Shown one piece after another: positions 18,500-27,502 of a stretch of 64,000 bases of DNA. The DNA lies in the NCBI RefSeq assembly GCF_001014615.2, contig NZ_LBCQ02000012.1:186001-250000 (forward strand), read 5' to 3'. The notes below the pieces were generated by a model that ran no database searches, was not told where the DNA came from, and was given only the letters and a program-made list of their open reading frames with translations. The position numbers and the translations under genes were made by a program. The first letter of the stretch is position 1. Each line of letters begins with the position of its first letter. The DNA is from Aquamicrobium sp. LC103 (lineage in GTDB: Bacteria; Pseudomonadota; Alphaproteobacteria; Rhizobiales; Rhizobiaceae).

Positions 18500-20143
18500 A
18501 TGATTGAAAGAAACGGCTGGCCCAGCATCGACGACCTGCGGACCGACGTGCTCGGTGAAGGCATCGCCATTCCGGGTCCTTTCGGCCCGCGACCGCTGGT
18601 ATATGCGGATTACGTCGCCTCGGGCAGGGCGCTGGACTCGATCGAGACGGCGATCCGCAGGGCGGTGCTGCCCTTCTACGGCAACACGCATACCGAGACC
18701 TCCTATGCAGGTCGCCACACGACCCGGCTGCGCGAGGCCGCGCGCGCCGCGATCCGCAAGGCGGTCGAGGCCGAGGAACGCCACGCGGTGATCTTCACCG
18801 GCAGCGGCGCCACCGCGGCCGCCGACAAGCTGGTGCGGGCATTGTCGAACCGGCCGTCGGCATCGCAGGCCGCCAAGCCGGTCGTCTTCGTCGGACCGTA
18901 CGAACATCATTCCAACGATTTGCCGTGGCGGGAAAGCGGCTTCGATATCGTTCGCGTACCACTCAACGACAAGGGCATGATCTGCCTTGCCAGCCTCGAA
19001 ACCGCCTTGCGTGAGCATGGCGACCGCGCGCTCCTGATCGGCGCCTTCGCCGCCGCTTCCAATGTCACCGGCGTGCGCAGCGATCTCCACGCGCTTTCGA
19101 CGCTTCTGCATCGTCACGGCGCGGTGTTCGTCTGCGACTTCGCCGCCGGCGGTCCCTACATGCCGATCAGGATGCGAGAAAGCGCTCCCGGCGCCGGGGA
19201 TGGCATCGACGCGGCATTCTTCTCGCCGCACAAATTTGTCGGCGGCACGGGCGCTTCCGGCGTGCTGGTCGCGGACAAGGCGTTGCTTGGCGGCCCGCGT
19301 CCGACGGTCGCCGGCGGTGGCACGGTCAGTTACGTGACCCGCGACAGCCACACTTATGTGAGCGACCCGGAACGGCGCGAGGAAGCAGGCACGCCCGGCA
19401 TCGTCGAGAACATCCGCGCCGGCATCGTCTTCGAGTTGAAATCGCGTATCGGCGTCGACGAGATCGAGCGCCGCGAGCACGCGCAGATGCAGCGGCTCGA
19501 AGCCGCGTGGGCGGCGACACCGGAGATAGAGCTGCTCGGTCCGCGCGATGCACCGCGGGTCGGCATCTATTCCTTCAATATTCGCGTGGGCGGACGCCTT
19601 CTGCATCACAATTATGTGGTCGCGCTTCTCAACGACCTCTTCGGCATCCAGGCGCGTGGCGGATGCTCCTGTGCCGGGCCGTACGGCCACGCGCTGCTCG
19701 GCATCGACACGGCGCATGCCCGCGCCCATGAACGGGCGGTGGCGCGTGGGCTCTCGGCCTTCAGACCCGGCTGGGCCCGCCTCGGCCTGAACTACACCTT
19801 CACCGACGAGGTCACCGACTACATCGCGGCCGCCGTCGCGTTCATCGTCAGGCACGGCGCCGACCTTCTGCCGCTCTACAGGCTCGACGCGAAGGCGGGG
19901 GTCTGGCGGGCCGTGGACGTTGATACCTTTAGCGCTGAAACCACCTTCGACGACCTCTTCCAGGAGAGGCTGCAGGTCAGTCCGCCCGACTTTGCCGATT
20001 GCCTCGCTCGCGCCGAAGCTATAGCGGTGGACGCATCATCGGGAACTGCACTGCCCGAGCGCTTCGACGACGAAGCCGAGGCGTTGCGGTGGTTCTGGAT
20101 GCCGCACGAGGCCCACCTCATTCCGATCAGGAACAGCGCATGA
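18500..20143 (+). CDS. Class V aminotransferase-fold PLP enzyme (cysteine desulfurase-like)
   Basis: A 547-residue PLP enzyme from ATG 18500 (a TTG at 18461 is possible). The Schiff-base lysine is Lys245 in FFSPHKFVGG. GNTHTETSYAGRHT, FTGSGATAAADKLV and the His pair of YEHHSND line the cofactor site. A CSC motif at 389-391 (RGGCSCAGPYGH) sits where SufS-type enzymes keep the persulfide cysteine. It is longer than housekeeping desulfurases, with about 100 extra C-terminal residues. It is coupled by ATGA to the FAD oxidase. It may be a desulfurase, a selenocysteine-lyase-like or an amine-handling enzyme; substrate unknown. Confidence 0.82.
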   Translation: MIERNGWPSIDDLRTDVLGEGIAIPGPFGPRPLVYADYVASGRALDSIETAIRRAVLPFYGNTHTETSYAGRHTTRLREAARAAIRKAVEAEERHAVIFTGSGATAAADKLVRALSNRPSASQAAKPVVFVGPYEHHSNDLPWRESGFDIVRVPLNDKGMICLASLETALREHGDRALLIGAFAAASNVTGVRSDLHALSTLLHRHGAVFVCDFAAGGPYMPIRMRESAPGAGDGIDAAFFSPHKFVGGTGASGVLVADKALLGGPRPTVAGGGTVSYVTRDSHTYVSDPERREEAGTPGIVENIRAGIVFELKSRIGVDEIERREHAQMQRLEAAWAATPEIELLGPRDAPRVGIYSFNIRVGGRLLHHNYVVALLNDLFGIQARGGCSCAGPYGHALLGIDTAHARAHERAVARGLSAFRPGWARLGLNYTFTDEVTDYIAAAVAFIVRHGADLLPLYRLDAKAGVWRAVDVDTFSAETTFDDLFQERLQVSPPDFADCLARAEAIAVDASSGTALPERFDDEAEALRWFWMPHEAHLIPIRNSA

Positions 20144-21447
20144 CCGAAAACACCGAATGGCCTGCCTCGTCATGGGCGGCCGTCACGCCGCGCAGCGCGA
20201 TCGCTCCATCCCTTCAGGGCGATGCGGAAACCGAGGTGGTGGTGATCGGTGGTGGCTTTTCCGGACTTTCGACGGCATTGCATCTGGTGAAGCGCGGCCG
20301 CAAGACGATGCTGCTGGAAGGGGCGGAGATCGGCTGGGGCGCCTCCGGACGAAACAATGGGCAGGTGATCCCGACCATGTCGGCGGTGGAGCCCGACGCG
20401 ATCGTCAAGCGTTTCGGCGAAACCGGCGAGCGCTTTGCGAGGCTGATCGGGCAGAGCGCGGAGACGCTTTTCCGGCTCGCCGAGGCGGAAGGCATCGGTT
20501 GCGAGGCCGAGCAGACGGGCTGGTTCCAGCCCGCGCATTCTCCGGGACGGATACGCCTCAGCGAGAGGCGCGTCGAGGCCTGGCGCCGCTTCGGATCGCC
20601 GGCGCAGTTGCTCGGCCGCGAGGATTGCGCCCGGCTGCTGGGTTCCGATTTCTGGTATGGCGGCATGCTCAACCCGACCGGCGGCCACGTCAACCCGCTG
20701 GCGCTGGCGCGCGGGCTTGCCGAGGCCTGTGCGCGCCAGGGCGCGGTTCTGCACGAGAATTCGCCGGTGACCGGCTATGAGCGCGAGGGCGACGGCTGGC
20801 GTGTTCGCACAGCCGGCGGTTCCGTTCGCGCCCGCGCCGTGGTGCTCGCAACCAATGCCTACACCGACGCGCTTGAAAGCGGGCTGGAGCCGCGCATCTC
20901 GCGCGGCGCGGTGCCCATCCTATCCTGGCAGATGGCGAGCGAACCCATCGGCGACAATCTGCGCGCCACGATCGTGCCGGGCCGGCAGGCAATTTCCGAC
21001 ACCAGGGCCGATCTCCGCTTCTTCCGCTACGACGCCCGCAACCGCCTGATAACCGGTGGCTCCGTGCTCGGCGCGCACGACGCGGAGGCGCGCGTCATGG
21101 CGAAGGCGAGCGAGAACATGGGAAAAGCCTTTCCGCAGCTTTCAGGCATCAGGTTCACTCATGTCTGGAGCGGGCGCGTCGGCATCACGCAGGACCGGCT
21201 TCCGCATTTCCATCGGCTCGGGCCCGATCTGTGGGGTTGGACGGGCTGCAACGGTCGCGGGGTGGCGCTGTCGATCTCGCTCGGCCGCGAACTCGCGGCA
21301 GCCGTCGACGGCGTGTCGACGAAAGAACTGGCCTTGCCGCTGACGGAGCCGGATCGCGTGCCGTTCCATCCGATCGCGCGGCGCATCGCTCCTTTCATCC
21401 TCGCCTGGTACAAGCGGCGCGACCGCAAGGAAATCGCGCCCGCCTGA
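20140..21447 (+). CDS. FAD-dependent amine oxidase/dehydrogenase (DAO, PuuB-like)
   Basis: A 435-residue flavoprotein of the D-amino-acid oxidase superfamily. The Rossmann motif VVVIGGGFSGLSTALHL lies near residue 30, GWGASGRNNGQ resembles gamma-glutamylputrescine oxidases, and WSGRVGITQDRLPHF and GCNGRGVALS mark the C-terminal FAD contacts. It would oxidise an amine or amino acid. The start overlaps the stop of the PLP enzyme (ATGA), so the two are produced together. A small GC hairpin lies at 21465-21484 behind it. Confidence 0.88.
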   Translation: MTENTEWPASSWAAVTPRSAIAPSLQGDAETEVVVIGGGFSGLSTALHLVKRGRKTMLLEGAEIGWGASGRNNGQVIPTMSAVEPDAIVKRFGETGERFARLIGQSAETLFRLAEAEGIGCEAEQTGWFQPAHSPGRIRLSERRVEAWRRFGSPAQLLGREDCARLLGSDFWYGGMLNPTGGHVNPLALARGLAEACARQGAVLHENSPVTGYEREGDGWRVRTAGGSVRARAVVLATNAYTDALESGLEPRISRGAVPILSWQMASEPIGDNLRATIVPGRQAISDTRADLRFFRYDARNRLITGGSVLGAHDAEARVMAKASENMGKAFPQLSGIRFTHVWSGRVGITQDRLPHFHRLGPDLWGWTGCNGRGVALSISLGRELAAAVDGVSTKELALPLTEPDRVPFHPIARRIAPFILAWYKRRDRKEIAPA

Positions 21448-21660
21448 AATCGGGGGGAACCTCCGGGACCGGCAGTGCCGTCCCTATCGATCGCGGCTGC
21501 CGTAAATCGGCGCGGCGACATACCTTCACTCCCTGCGCGCAAGTCGCGTCACAGTACCTTGTCTTTACGGAATTTTTGTCCTCGGACGGTGCTTTCCTCA
21601 CCGAACCGCGCCAGCATGCCGGCCGGAGCCTGCGGCATTTCTGCACTTGACCCCGCGTCA

Positions 21661-21712
21661 GTTACGCTTTACGAGTGACGAAAATTGAAAATCGTCAGAC
21701 GTAAAACGTTAC
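21661..21712. promoter_or_regulatory. 20-bp inverted repeat, probable TetR operator
   Basis: The arms at 21661-21680 and 21693-21712 are inverted copies that match at 16 of 20 positions, separated by 12 AT-rich bases. The repeat ends five bases before the ATG of the TetR gene at 21718. Placement and symmetry fit autoregulation, and the efflux genes downstream probably share the control. Confidence 0.6.
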
Positions 21713-21717
21713 GAGCC

Positions 21718-22326
21718 ATGAGCGACGCAGCCGAAGACAATCTCGACACCGTCCGGCAGGAAAATGTCGAGCGCATACTGGAAGCCGCCGAGCGGCTCTT
21801 CCGCCATTATGGCTACGGCAAGACGACCGTGGCCGACATCGCCCGCGATCTCGGCATGTCGCCGGCCAACATCTACCGTTTCTTTTCCTCCAAGGAGGAA
21901 ATCCACCAGGCGATCTGCGGCCGGATTTTGGGGGCGGGCTATGATCTCATAGTCGCCATCTCGAAGGAATCCGGAAGCGCTTCCGATCGACTGCGCCGCT
22001 GCATCTTGGCGGAGCATCGCATGACGCTCGAGACGATGCTCGACGAGCAGAAGGTCCACGAGATGGTGGTCGTGGCACTCGAGCGCGACTGGCACGTGAT
22101 CGACAAATATATCGACCGCATCAACGAGGTTTTCGCGGAAATCATCCGCCAGGGAATAGATGCCGGCGAATTCGCCGAGCAGGATGCCGCTGCCGCCGCC
22201 AGATGTTTTGGGGCCAGCACCGTCATCCTTTGCCACCCGCAAATGGTGGCCCAGTGCCTCGCGAAGCAAAATCGCGCGACACCCGACGAACTGGTCGATT
22301 TCGCGATCAGGGCGCTGAAGAAATAG
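21718..22326 (+). CDS. TetR/AcrR family transcriptional regulator
   Basis: A 202-residue repressor with a typical TetR helix-turn-helix: ILEAAERLFRHYGYGKTTVADIARDLGMS followed by NIYRFFSSKEEI near residues 17-60. The C-terminal ligand domain is variable. I prefer ATG 21718 over the TTG at 21685, because the TTG lies inside the operator-like repeat. It stands directly upstream of the RND adaptor and pump genes, the normal place for a local efflux repressor. Confidence 0.92.
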   Translation: MSDAAEDNLDTVRQENVERILEAAERLFRHYGYGKTTVADIARDLGMSPANIYRFFSSKEEIHQAICGRILGAGYDLIVAISKESGSASDRLRRCILAEHRMTLETMLDEQKVHEMVVVALERDWHVIDKYIDRINEVFAEIIRQGIDAGEFAEQDAAAAARCFGASTVILCHPQMVAQCLAKQNRATPDELVDFAIRALKK

Positions 22327-22377
22327 CGGCGGCCGGCGGCCGTCTTTCGATAGCTGGATTTTTTAGGAGTGCGAACG

Positions 22378-23517
22378 ATGAATTCGTTCAAGACCTTCAA
22401 CGGGGCCGTGCGCCCTTTCGCAACCCTCGCGCTGATCGCCGCACTCGGCATTGCGGTCTCCGCCTGCTCGGAGGCGAAGACGGAAACGGTCAAGGAAATC
22501 GTTCGACCGGTCAAGGTGGTGGAGATCGCAAATGGCGGAGACAGCCGCGAGGTCGACTACTCCGGGTCCGTGAAGGCGCGCACCGAAATGAATCTCGGCT
22601 TTCGCGTCGCCGGCAAGGTCACCGAGCGGCTGGCCGACATCGGCGACAAGGTGAAGCCGGGCGACGTGCTGGCGCGTATCGACTCGACCGACTATGAGTT
22701 GGCCGTCAACACCGCGAAGGCCAATCTGGCCGCCGCCGAGAAGCAGGTCGAGACGGCCGGCCTGGTGAAGCAGCGGGTTGAACAGCTCTTCGCGAAGAGA
22801 GTCGCCTCGCAGGCCAATGTCGACGAGGCATTGCTCAGCCACCAGCAAGCCATTGCGACGCGCGACGCGGCCCGTTCCTCTTTGCAGCAGGCCGACAACC
22901 AGGTCGCCTATAGCGAGCTGAAAGCGGACCAGAACGGCATCGTGACGGCGGTCAGCGCCGACAGGGGCCAGGTCGTGGCGATCGGCACGCCGGTGGTGAC
23001 TGTCGCCGTCGACGACGAGAAGGAGATCCAGATCGCCGTACCCGAGGGTGACGTCGCGCATTTCAGGCCGGGCAAGGCGGTCAAGGTGGGCTTCTGGACC
23101 GACGACCGGCTTCGTCTGGACGGCACGGTCCGCGAGGTAGCGGGCAGCGCCGATCCGAGGTCGCGCACCTTCTCCGTCCGCATCAGCCTTCCCGACGATC
23201 CGCGCGTGCTTCTCGGCATGACGGCGACGGTCAGGGCGGCGGTCGATGCGGAACGTACGCTGGTTTCCGTGCCGCTGGAGGCGCTCGCCGACAAGGATGG
23301 CAAGCGGATCGTCTGGGTCGTCGATCGCGGCTCCTCCACCGTGCATGCGCGAGACATCGAGGTCGCCGACTTCACCTCCAACGGCGTCCGCGTGACGGAA
23401 GGGCTGCGACCCGGCGACGTCGTGGTTGCGGCCGGCACGCAGTTCATGGCCGAGAACCTGAAGGTCAAGCTGCCGGAAGGATCGGTCTCGCTCGAGACCG
23501 CCGAAGCGGCGCGCTGA
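22378..23517 (+). CDS. RND efflux periplasmic adaptor (membrane fusion protein), lipoprotein
   Basis: A 379-residue HlyD/MexA-type adaptor. The N-terminus ends in a lipobox-like VSAC, so Cys is probably lipidated in the periplasm. Next come a beta-barrel/lipoyl part (GSVKARTEMNLGFRVAGKV, DIGDKVKPGDVLARID), a helical hairpin (about residues 85-160) and the returning lipoyl half (LKADQNGIVTAVSADRGQVV). TAGGAG lies nine bases before ATG 22378. It links the inner-membrane pump encoded next to an outer-membrane channel, which is not encoded here. Confidence 0.93.
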   Translation: MNSFKTFNGAVRPFATLALIAALGIAVSACSEAKTETVKEIVRPVKVVEIANGGDSREVDYSGSVKARTEMNLGFRVAGKVTERLADIGDKVKPGDVLARIDSTDYELAVNTAKANLAAAEKQVETAGLVKQRVEQLFAKRVASQANVDEALLSHQQAIATRDAARSSLQQADNQVAYSELKADQNGIVTAVSADRGQVVAIGTPVVTVAVDDEKEIQIAVPEGDVAHFRPGKAVKVGFWTDDRLRLDGTVREVAGSADPRSRTFSVRISLPDDPRVLLGMTATVRAAVDAERTLVSVPLEALADKDGKRIVWVVDRGSSTVHARDIEVADFTSNGVRVTEGLRPGDVVVAAGTQFMAENLKVKLPEGSVSLETAEAAR

Positions 23518-23547
23518 AACCCTATTCGTTAGATATCGAGGCGTCTC

Positions 23548-26500
23548 ATGACGACTTCCTCCGAAGACAAGAGACCGTTCAACCTCTCGCGCTGGGCGAT
23601 CGGTCATCCCAGCATCGCCCGCTTCCTCTTCGGTCTCATATTGATCGCCGGCGTGCTCGGCCTGATGAATATGGGCCAGCGCGAGGATCCGGAATTCACC
23701 TTTCGCGTGATGGTCGTCCAGGCGGTCTGGCCCGGCGCCTCGCTCGAGGACATGCAGGACCAGGTGGTCAACAAGATCGAGCGCAAGCTGCAGGAAACGC
23801 CGCATCTCGACTGGGTGCGCTCCTACGCGCGCGCCGGCAGCGCCATCATCACCGTGCAGGTGAAGGGCGACACCACGCCCGATGAGGTGGCCGACGCCTT
23901 CTACCAGATCCGCAAGAAGGTGGGCGACATAGAGACCGAGCTGCCTGAAGGGCTGATGGGGCCGTATTTCAACGACGAGTTCGGCGACACTTTCATCACC
24001 ATGCACGCGATCAGCGGCGACGGCTACAGCTATCCGGAGCTGAAGGCATTCGCCGTACAGGCGCGCGACATGCTGCTGACGACGCCGGGCGTCGAAAAGG
24101 CGGTCGTCATCGGAGACCAGCCGCAGGTGATCTATATCGACGTCTCCTCGAAGACGCTCGCCGAGCGCGGGTTGACGCTGGTTGACCTGCAGAATGCCAT
24201 CAAAGGCCAAAACAATGTCGACCCGGCGGGTTCCGTCGACACCGGCACGCGCTCCGTGCGCATCTCGGTCGAGGGCGACGTCACGAGCGCGGCCGACATC
24301 CGCGAGCTGCGCCTGCGCGCGGGAGATCAGGTGACGCGCCTCGGCGACATCGCCACGGTGACGGAAGGCCTGCAGGATCCCTATCAGCGCAAATACCGCT
24401 TCAACGGGCATGAAAGCGTCCAGATCGGCGTCGTCATGGCCAAGGGTTTCAACGTTACCGATGTCGGCAAGAACGTCGAGGCGGTCTATCAGCGCTTCGA
24501 GGAAGCGCTGCCCTACGGGGTCTCGGTCGACCAAATTTCGAACCAGCCCCACGTCGTGACCGAGGCGATCGGCGAGTTCATGAAAGTGCTGGCCGAGGCG
24601 CTGGTGATCGTTCTCGTCGTCTCCTTCCTGTCGATCGGCTGGCGGTCTGGCCTGGTCATCGCCATAGCCATTCCGCTGGTGCTCGCGGCGACCTTTGCCA
24701 TCATGTACCAGCTCGGCATCGATCTGCAGCGCATCTCGCTCGGCGCGTTGATCATCGCGCTCGGCCTGCTCGTCGACGACGCGATGATCGTGGTGGAGAT
24801 GATGGAGCGCAAGCTCGAGGAGGGGCTTGAGAAGATCGACGCGGCAAGCTTCGCCTATTCCTCCACCGCCTTTCCGATGCTGACGGGCACGCTGATCACG
24901 ACGGCGGGTTTCATTCCGGTCGGCTTCGCGGAATCGGCGGCGGGCGAGTATGTCCGCTCGCTGTTCTACGTGGTCGGCATCGCGCTGGTCATATCCTGGT
25001 TCGTGGCCGTGTATTTCACGCCCTGGCTGGGCCATATGATCCTGAAGCAGCGCCAGCATGTCGGCGAGCATCACGACGTCTTCGACACGCCCTTCTACCG
25101 GCGCCTGGGGGTGACGGTCGGCTGGGCCGTCAGGCATCGCATCCTCGTTCTCCTCTCGACCTTGGCGATCTTCGCCGCCAGCCTCTGGAGCTTCCAGTTC
25201 ATTCCGCAGAACTTTTTCCCGGAATCGGAGCGGCCGGAGATCCTGGTCGATCTCTGGCTGCCGGAAGGCACGAGCATCAAGGAAGTCGAGGTCCAGGCCG
25301 AGGCGCTCGAGACGCGGATGATGGACGACCCGGACAAGAAGTTCATCGCCACATATATCGGCGAGGGCGTGCCCCGATTCTTCCTGCCGCTCGATCAGCA
25401 GCTTCGCAATCCCAATTTCGCGCAGTTGCTCATCATGGCGAATGACGAACCGGCGCGCGAACGACTGATCGAGAAGCTGCGGACGGTCCTCGCCGCGGAT
25501 TTCCCGTCGATCCGGGCCAAGGTCGACCGGCTGTTCCTCGGCCCGCCGACCGGCTGGCCGGTGCAGTTGCGCGTGATGGGTCCAGGTCGCCAGGAAGTGC
25601 GCCGCATCGCCGACGAGGTGAAGGGGCGCTTCCACCAGGATCCGTTGCTCGACGCGGTTCACGACGACTGGCTCGAGCCGGTGTCGGCGATGAAACTGGT
25701 GATCGATCAGGACCGCGCCCGTGCGCTCGGCGTCACCTCGCAGCGGGTCCGCCAGATGCTGCAGGCCGCGATGTCCGGTATGCCGCTCGACGATTTCCGC
25801 GACGGCGAGGAAACCATTTCCATCGTCGCCCGGGAGCCGGGTGCAAGCAGGTCGCTGCTGTCGGCGGTGGATTCGGTCTACGTTCCGACGGACTTCGGCG
25901 ACTTCGTGCCGGTCTCTCAGATCGCCCGCGTCGTTCCCGTCATGGAGCAGGGCATCGAATGGCGGCGCGACCGCCTGCCGACGATCTCCGTGCGCGCCAC
26001 GCTGCCGGACGGCGTGCAGCCGAACGACGTGACGATGAAGCTCTTCAACGAAATGGCCGACCTGCGCGCGAGCCTGCCCGCCGGCTACAAGATAGAAATA
26101 CAGGGCGGGGCCGAGGATGCTGCCGAAAGTCAGGCCTCGATCGCCGCCAAGGCGCCGATCATGCTGCTTGCGATCGTGCTGCTTCTCATGGTGCAGCTCC
26201 AGCATTTCGGCAAGTCGATGCTGGTGCTGGCGACGGGTCCGCTCGGTGTCATCGGCGCGGCCGCGGCGCTGCTGATCAGCGGCGCACCTTTCGGTTTCGT
26301 GGCCATTCTGGGGGTCATCGCGCTGCTCGGCATCATCATCCGCAACTCAATCATCCTCGTTGACCAGATCGACCAGGACATCGCCGCCGGGATCGAGCGC
26401 TACGAGGCGATCGTGGGGGCGACGGTGCGCCGTTTCCGGCCGATCACGCTGACCGCGCTGACGGCGGTTCTGGCACTGATCCCGATCTCGCGCGGTGTCT

Positions 26501-26685
26501 TCTGGGGACCGCTCGCCTATGCGATGATGGGCGGCATTCTCGTCGCCACCGTGCTGACCATCCTGGTCCTGCCGGCCGGTTACGCGCTCTTTTTCGGCAG
26601 GGAGCCGAAGGGCGCGCGGCCCAAGGCGGAAGCTGGGCAGAACGGGATGCCCGAAATCGAGCAACCGGCGCTGGCGGCGGAATAG
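23548..26685 (+). CDS. RND efflux pump inner-membrane transporter
   Basis: A 1045-residue AcrB/MdtB-class transporter: 12 helices and two large periplasmic loops. The proton-relay aspartates of helix 4 are in LGLLVDDAMIVVEMMERK. The second half repeats the fold (GVIALLGIIIRNSIILVDQID). Length is normal. It exports amphiphilic compounds, and its specificity cannot be read from sequence. It lies 30 bases after the adaptor. No TolC-like gene follows, so a channel elsewhere must be shared. Confidence 0.94.
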   Translation: MTTSSEDKRPFNLSRWAIGHPSIARFLFGLILIAGVLGLMNMGQREDPEFTFRVMVVQAVWPGASLEDMQDQVVNKIERKLQETPHLDWVRSYARAGSAIITVQVKGDTTPDEVADAFYQIRKKVGDIETELPEGLMGPYFNDEFGDTFITMHAISGDGYSYPELKAFAVQARDMLLTTPGVEKAVVIGDQPQVIYIDVSSKTLAERGLTLVDLQNAIKGQNNVDPAGSVDTGTRSVRISVEGDVTSAADIRELRLRAGDQVTRLGDIATVTEGLQDPYQRKYRFNGHESVQIGVVMAKGFNVTDVGKNVEAVYQRFEEALPYGVSVDQISNQPHVVTEAIGEFMKVLAEALVIVLVVSFLSIGWRSGLVIAIAIPLVLAATFAIMYQLGIDLQRISLGALIIALGLLVDDAMIVVEMMERKLEEGLEKIDAASFAYSSTAFPMLTGTLITTAGFIPVGFAESAAGEYVRSLFYVVGIALVISWFVAVYFTPWLGHMILKQRQHVGEHHDVFDTPFYRRLGVTVGWAVRHRILVLLSTLAIFAASLWSFQFIPQNFFPESERPEILVDLWLPEGTSIKEVEVQAEALETRMMDDPDKKFIATYIGEGVPRFFLPLDQQLRNPNFAQLLIMANDEPARERLIEKLRTVLAADFPSIRAKVDRLFLGPPTGWPVQLRVMGPGRQEVRRIADEVKGRFHQDPLLDAVHDDWLEPVSAMKLVIDQDRARALGVTSQRVRQMLQAAMSGMPLDDFRDGEETISIVAREPGASRSLLSAVDSVYVPTDFGDFVPVSQIARVVPVMEQGIEWRRDRLPTISVRATLPDGVQPNDVTMKLFNEMADLRASLPAGYKIEIQGGAEDAAESQASIAAKAPIMLLAIVLLLMVQLQHFGKSMLVLATGPLGVIGAAAALLISGAPFGFVAILGVIALLGIIIRNSIILVDQIDQDIAAGIERYEAIVGATVRRFRPITLTALTAVLALIPISRGVFWGPLAYAMMGGILVATVLTILVLPAGYALFFGREPKGARPKAEAGQNGMPEIEQPALAAE

Positions 26686-26696
26686 GAAGGGACAGT

Positions 26697-27461
26697 ATGA
26701 TCCGTATCTCCGCCAATCTCGGCTTCCTCTGGAACGAGCTTCCGCTCGCGGATGCCATCCGCAAGGCGAGGGAGGCGGGTTTCGACGCCGTCGAATGCCA
26801 TTGGCCCTATGGCGAGGATGGCGACGGGGTCAAGGCAGCCCTCGATGAAACCGGCCTGCCGATGCTCGGCCTCAACACCGCGAAAGGACAGCCGGGCGAA
26901 TTCGGGCTATCGGCTTTGCCCGGCCGTCAGGAAGAAGCGCGCGCGACGATCGATAAAGCCGTCGACTACGCGACGAGGACCGGAGCGCGCGCCGTCCACG
27001 TCATGGCAGGCATCACCGACGCGGCCGATGCCGGCGTCGTCTTCCGGGAAAACCTCGTCTATGCCTGCGAGCTCGCGGGCAGGCACCACATGACGATCCT
27101 GATCGAGCCTTTGAATACGCGAGACGTACCGGGCTATTTTCTCACCACGCTCGAACAGGCGGCGGATATCATCGAACGTGTCGGGCGGATGGAGCTCAAG
27201 ATCATGTTCGACTGCTATCACATGCAGATTATGGGCGGCGATCTTCTCGCCCGCTACCGGCATCACCGTGACGCCATTGGTCACGTGCAGTTCGCCGCCG
27301 TGCCCTCGCGCGCGGAGCCGGGGGACGGCGAGGTGGCCTTCGAATGGCTGCTGCCCGCGATCGCGGCGGAGGGCTATGAAGGCTTCTTCGGCGCCGAATA
27401 TAAGCCTTCCGGGCAGGTCGAAGACGGCCTCGACTGGATGAAGGCGTTTCGGCCAGCATAG
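26697..27461 (+). CDS. hyi: Hydroxypyruvate isomerase family protein
   Basis: A 254-residue xylose isomerase-like TIM barrel matching Hyi/OtnI: SANLGFLWNELPLADAI, ILIEPLNTRDVPGYF (metal Glu), IMFDCYHMQ, IGHVQFA and the final FFGAEYKP (metal Glu). It interconverts hydroxypyruvate and tartronate semialdehyde, or a 2-oxo-tetronate. It starts 11 bases after the pump gene with GGAAGGGA as ribosome site, yet has no evident link to efflux. It converges with the iron alcohol dehydrogenase on the other strand. Confidence 0.88.
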   Translation: MIRISANLGFLWNELPLADAIRKAREAGFDAVECHWPYGEDGDGVKAALDETGLPMLGLNTAKGQPGEFGLSALPGRQEEARATIDKAVDYATRTGARAVHVMAGITDAADAGVVFRENLVYACELAGRHHMTILIEPLNTRDVPGYFLTTLEQAADIIERVGRMELKIMFDCYHMQIMGGDLLARYRHHRDAIGHVQFAAVPSRAEPGDGEVAFEWLLPAIAAEGYEGFFGAEYKPSGQVEDGLDWMKAFRPA

Positions 27462-27502
27462 GCGCAAACCAGCCGATTACGTTCGCGGGCGCCGCTGGCG
27501 GG

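Noticed and set aside
18307-18570. 87-codon minus-strand frame in the gap before the PLP enzyme
   Set aside because: It overlaps the start of the well-supported PLP enzyme gene, lacks a good ribosome site and shows no domain.
21465-21484. GC hairpin GGGACCGGCAGTGCCGTCCC after the amine oxidase gene as a terminator
   Set aside because: The stem is short with a mismatch, the loop is three bases and no T-run follows, so I did not list it as a separate terminator.
22363-26205. 1280-codon open frame on the minus strand opposite the RND genes
   Set aside because: Same reasons: a mirror frame of a strongly conserved adaptor and pump, with no recognisable domain.
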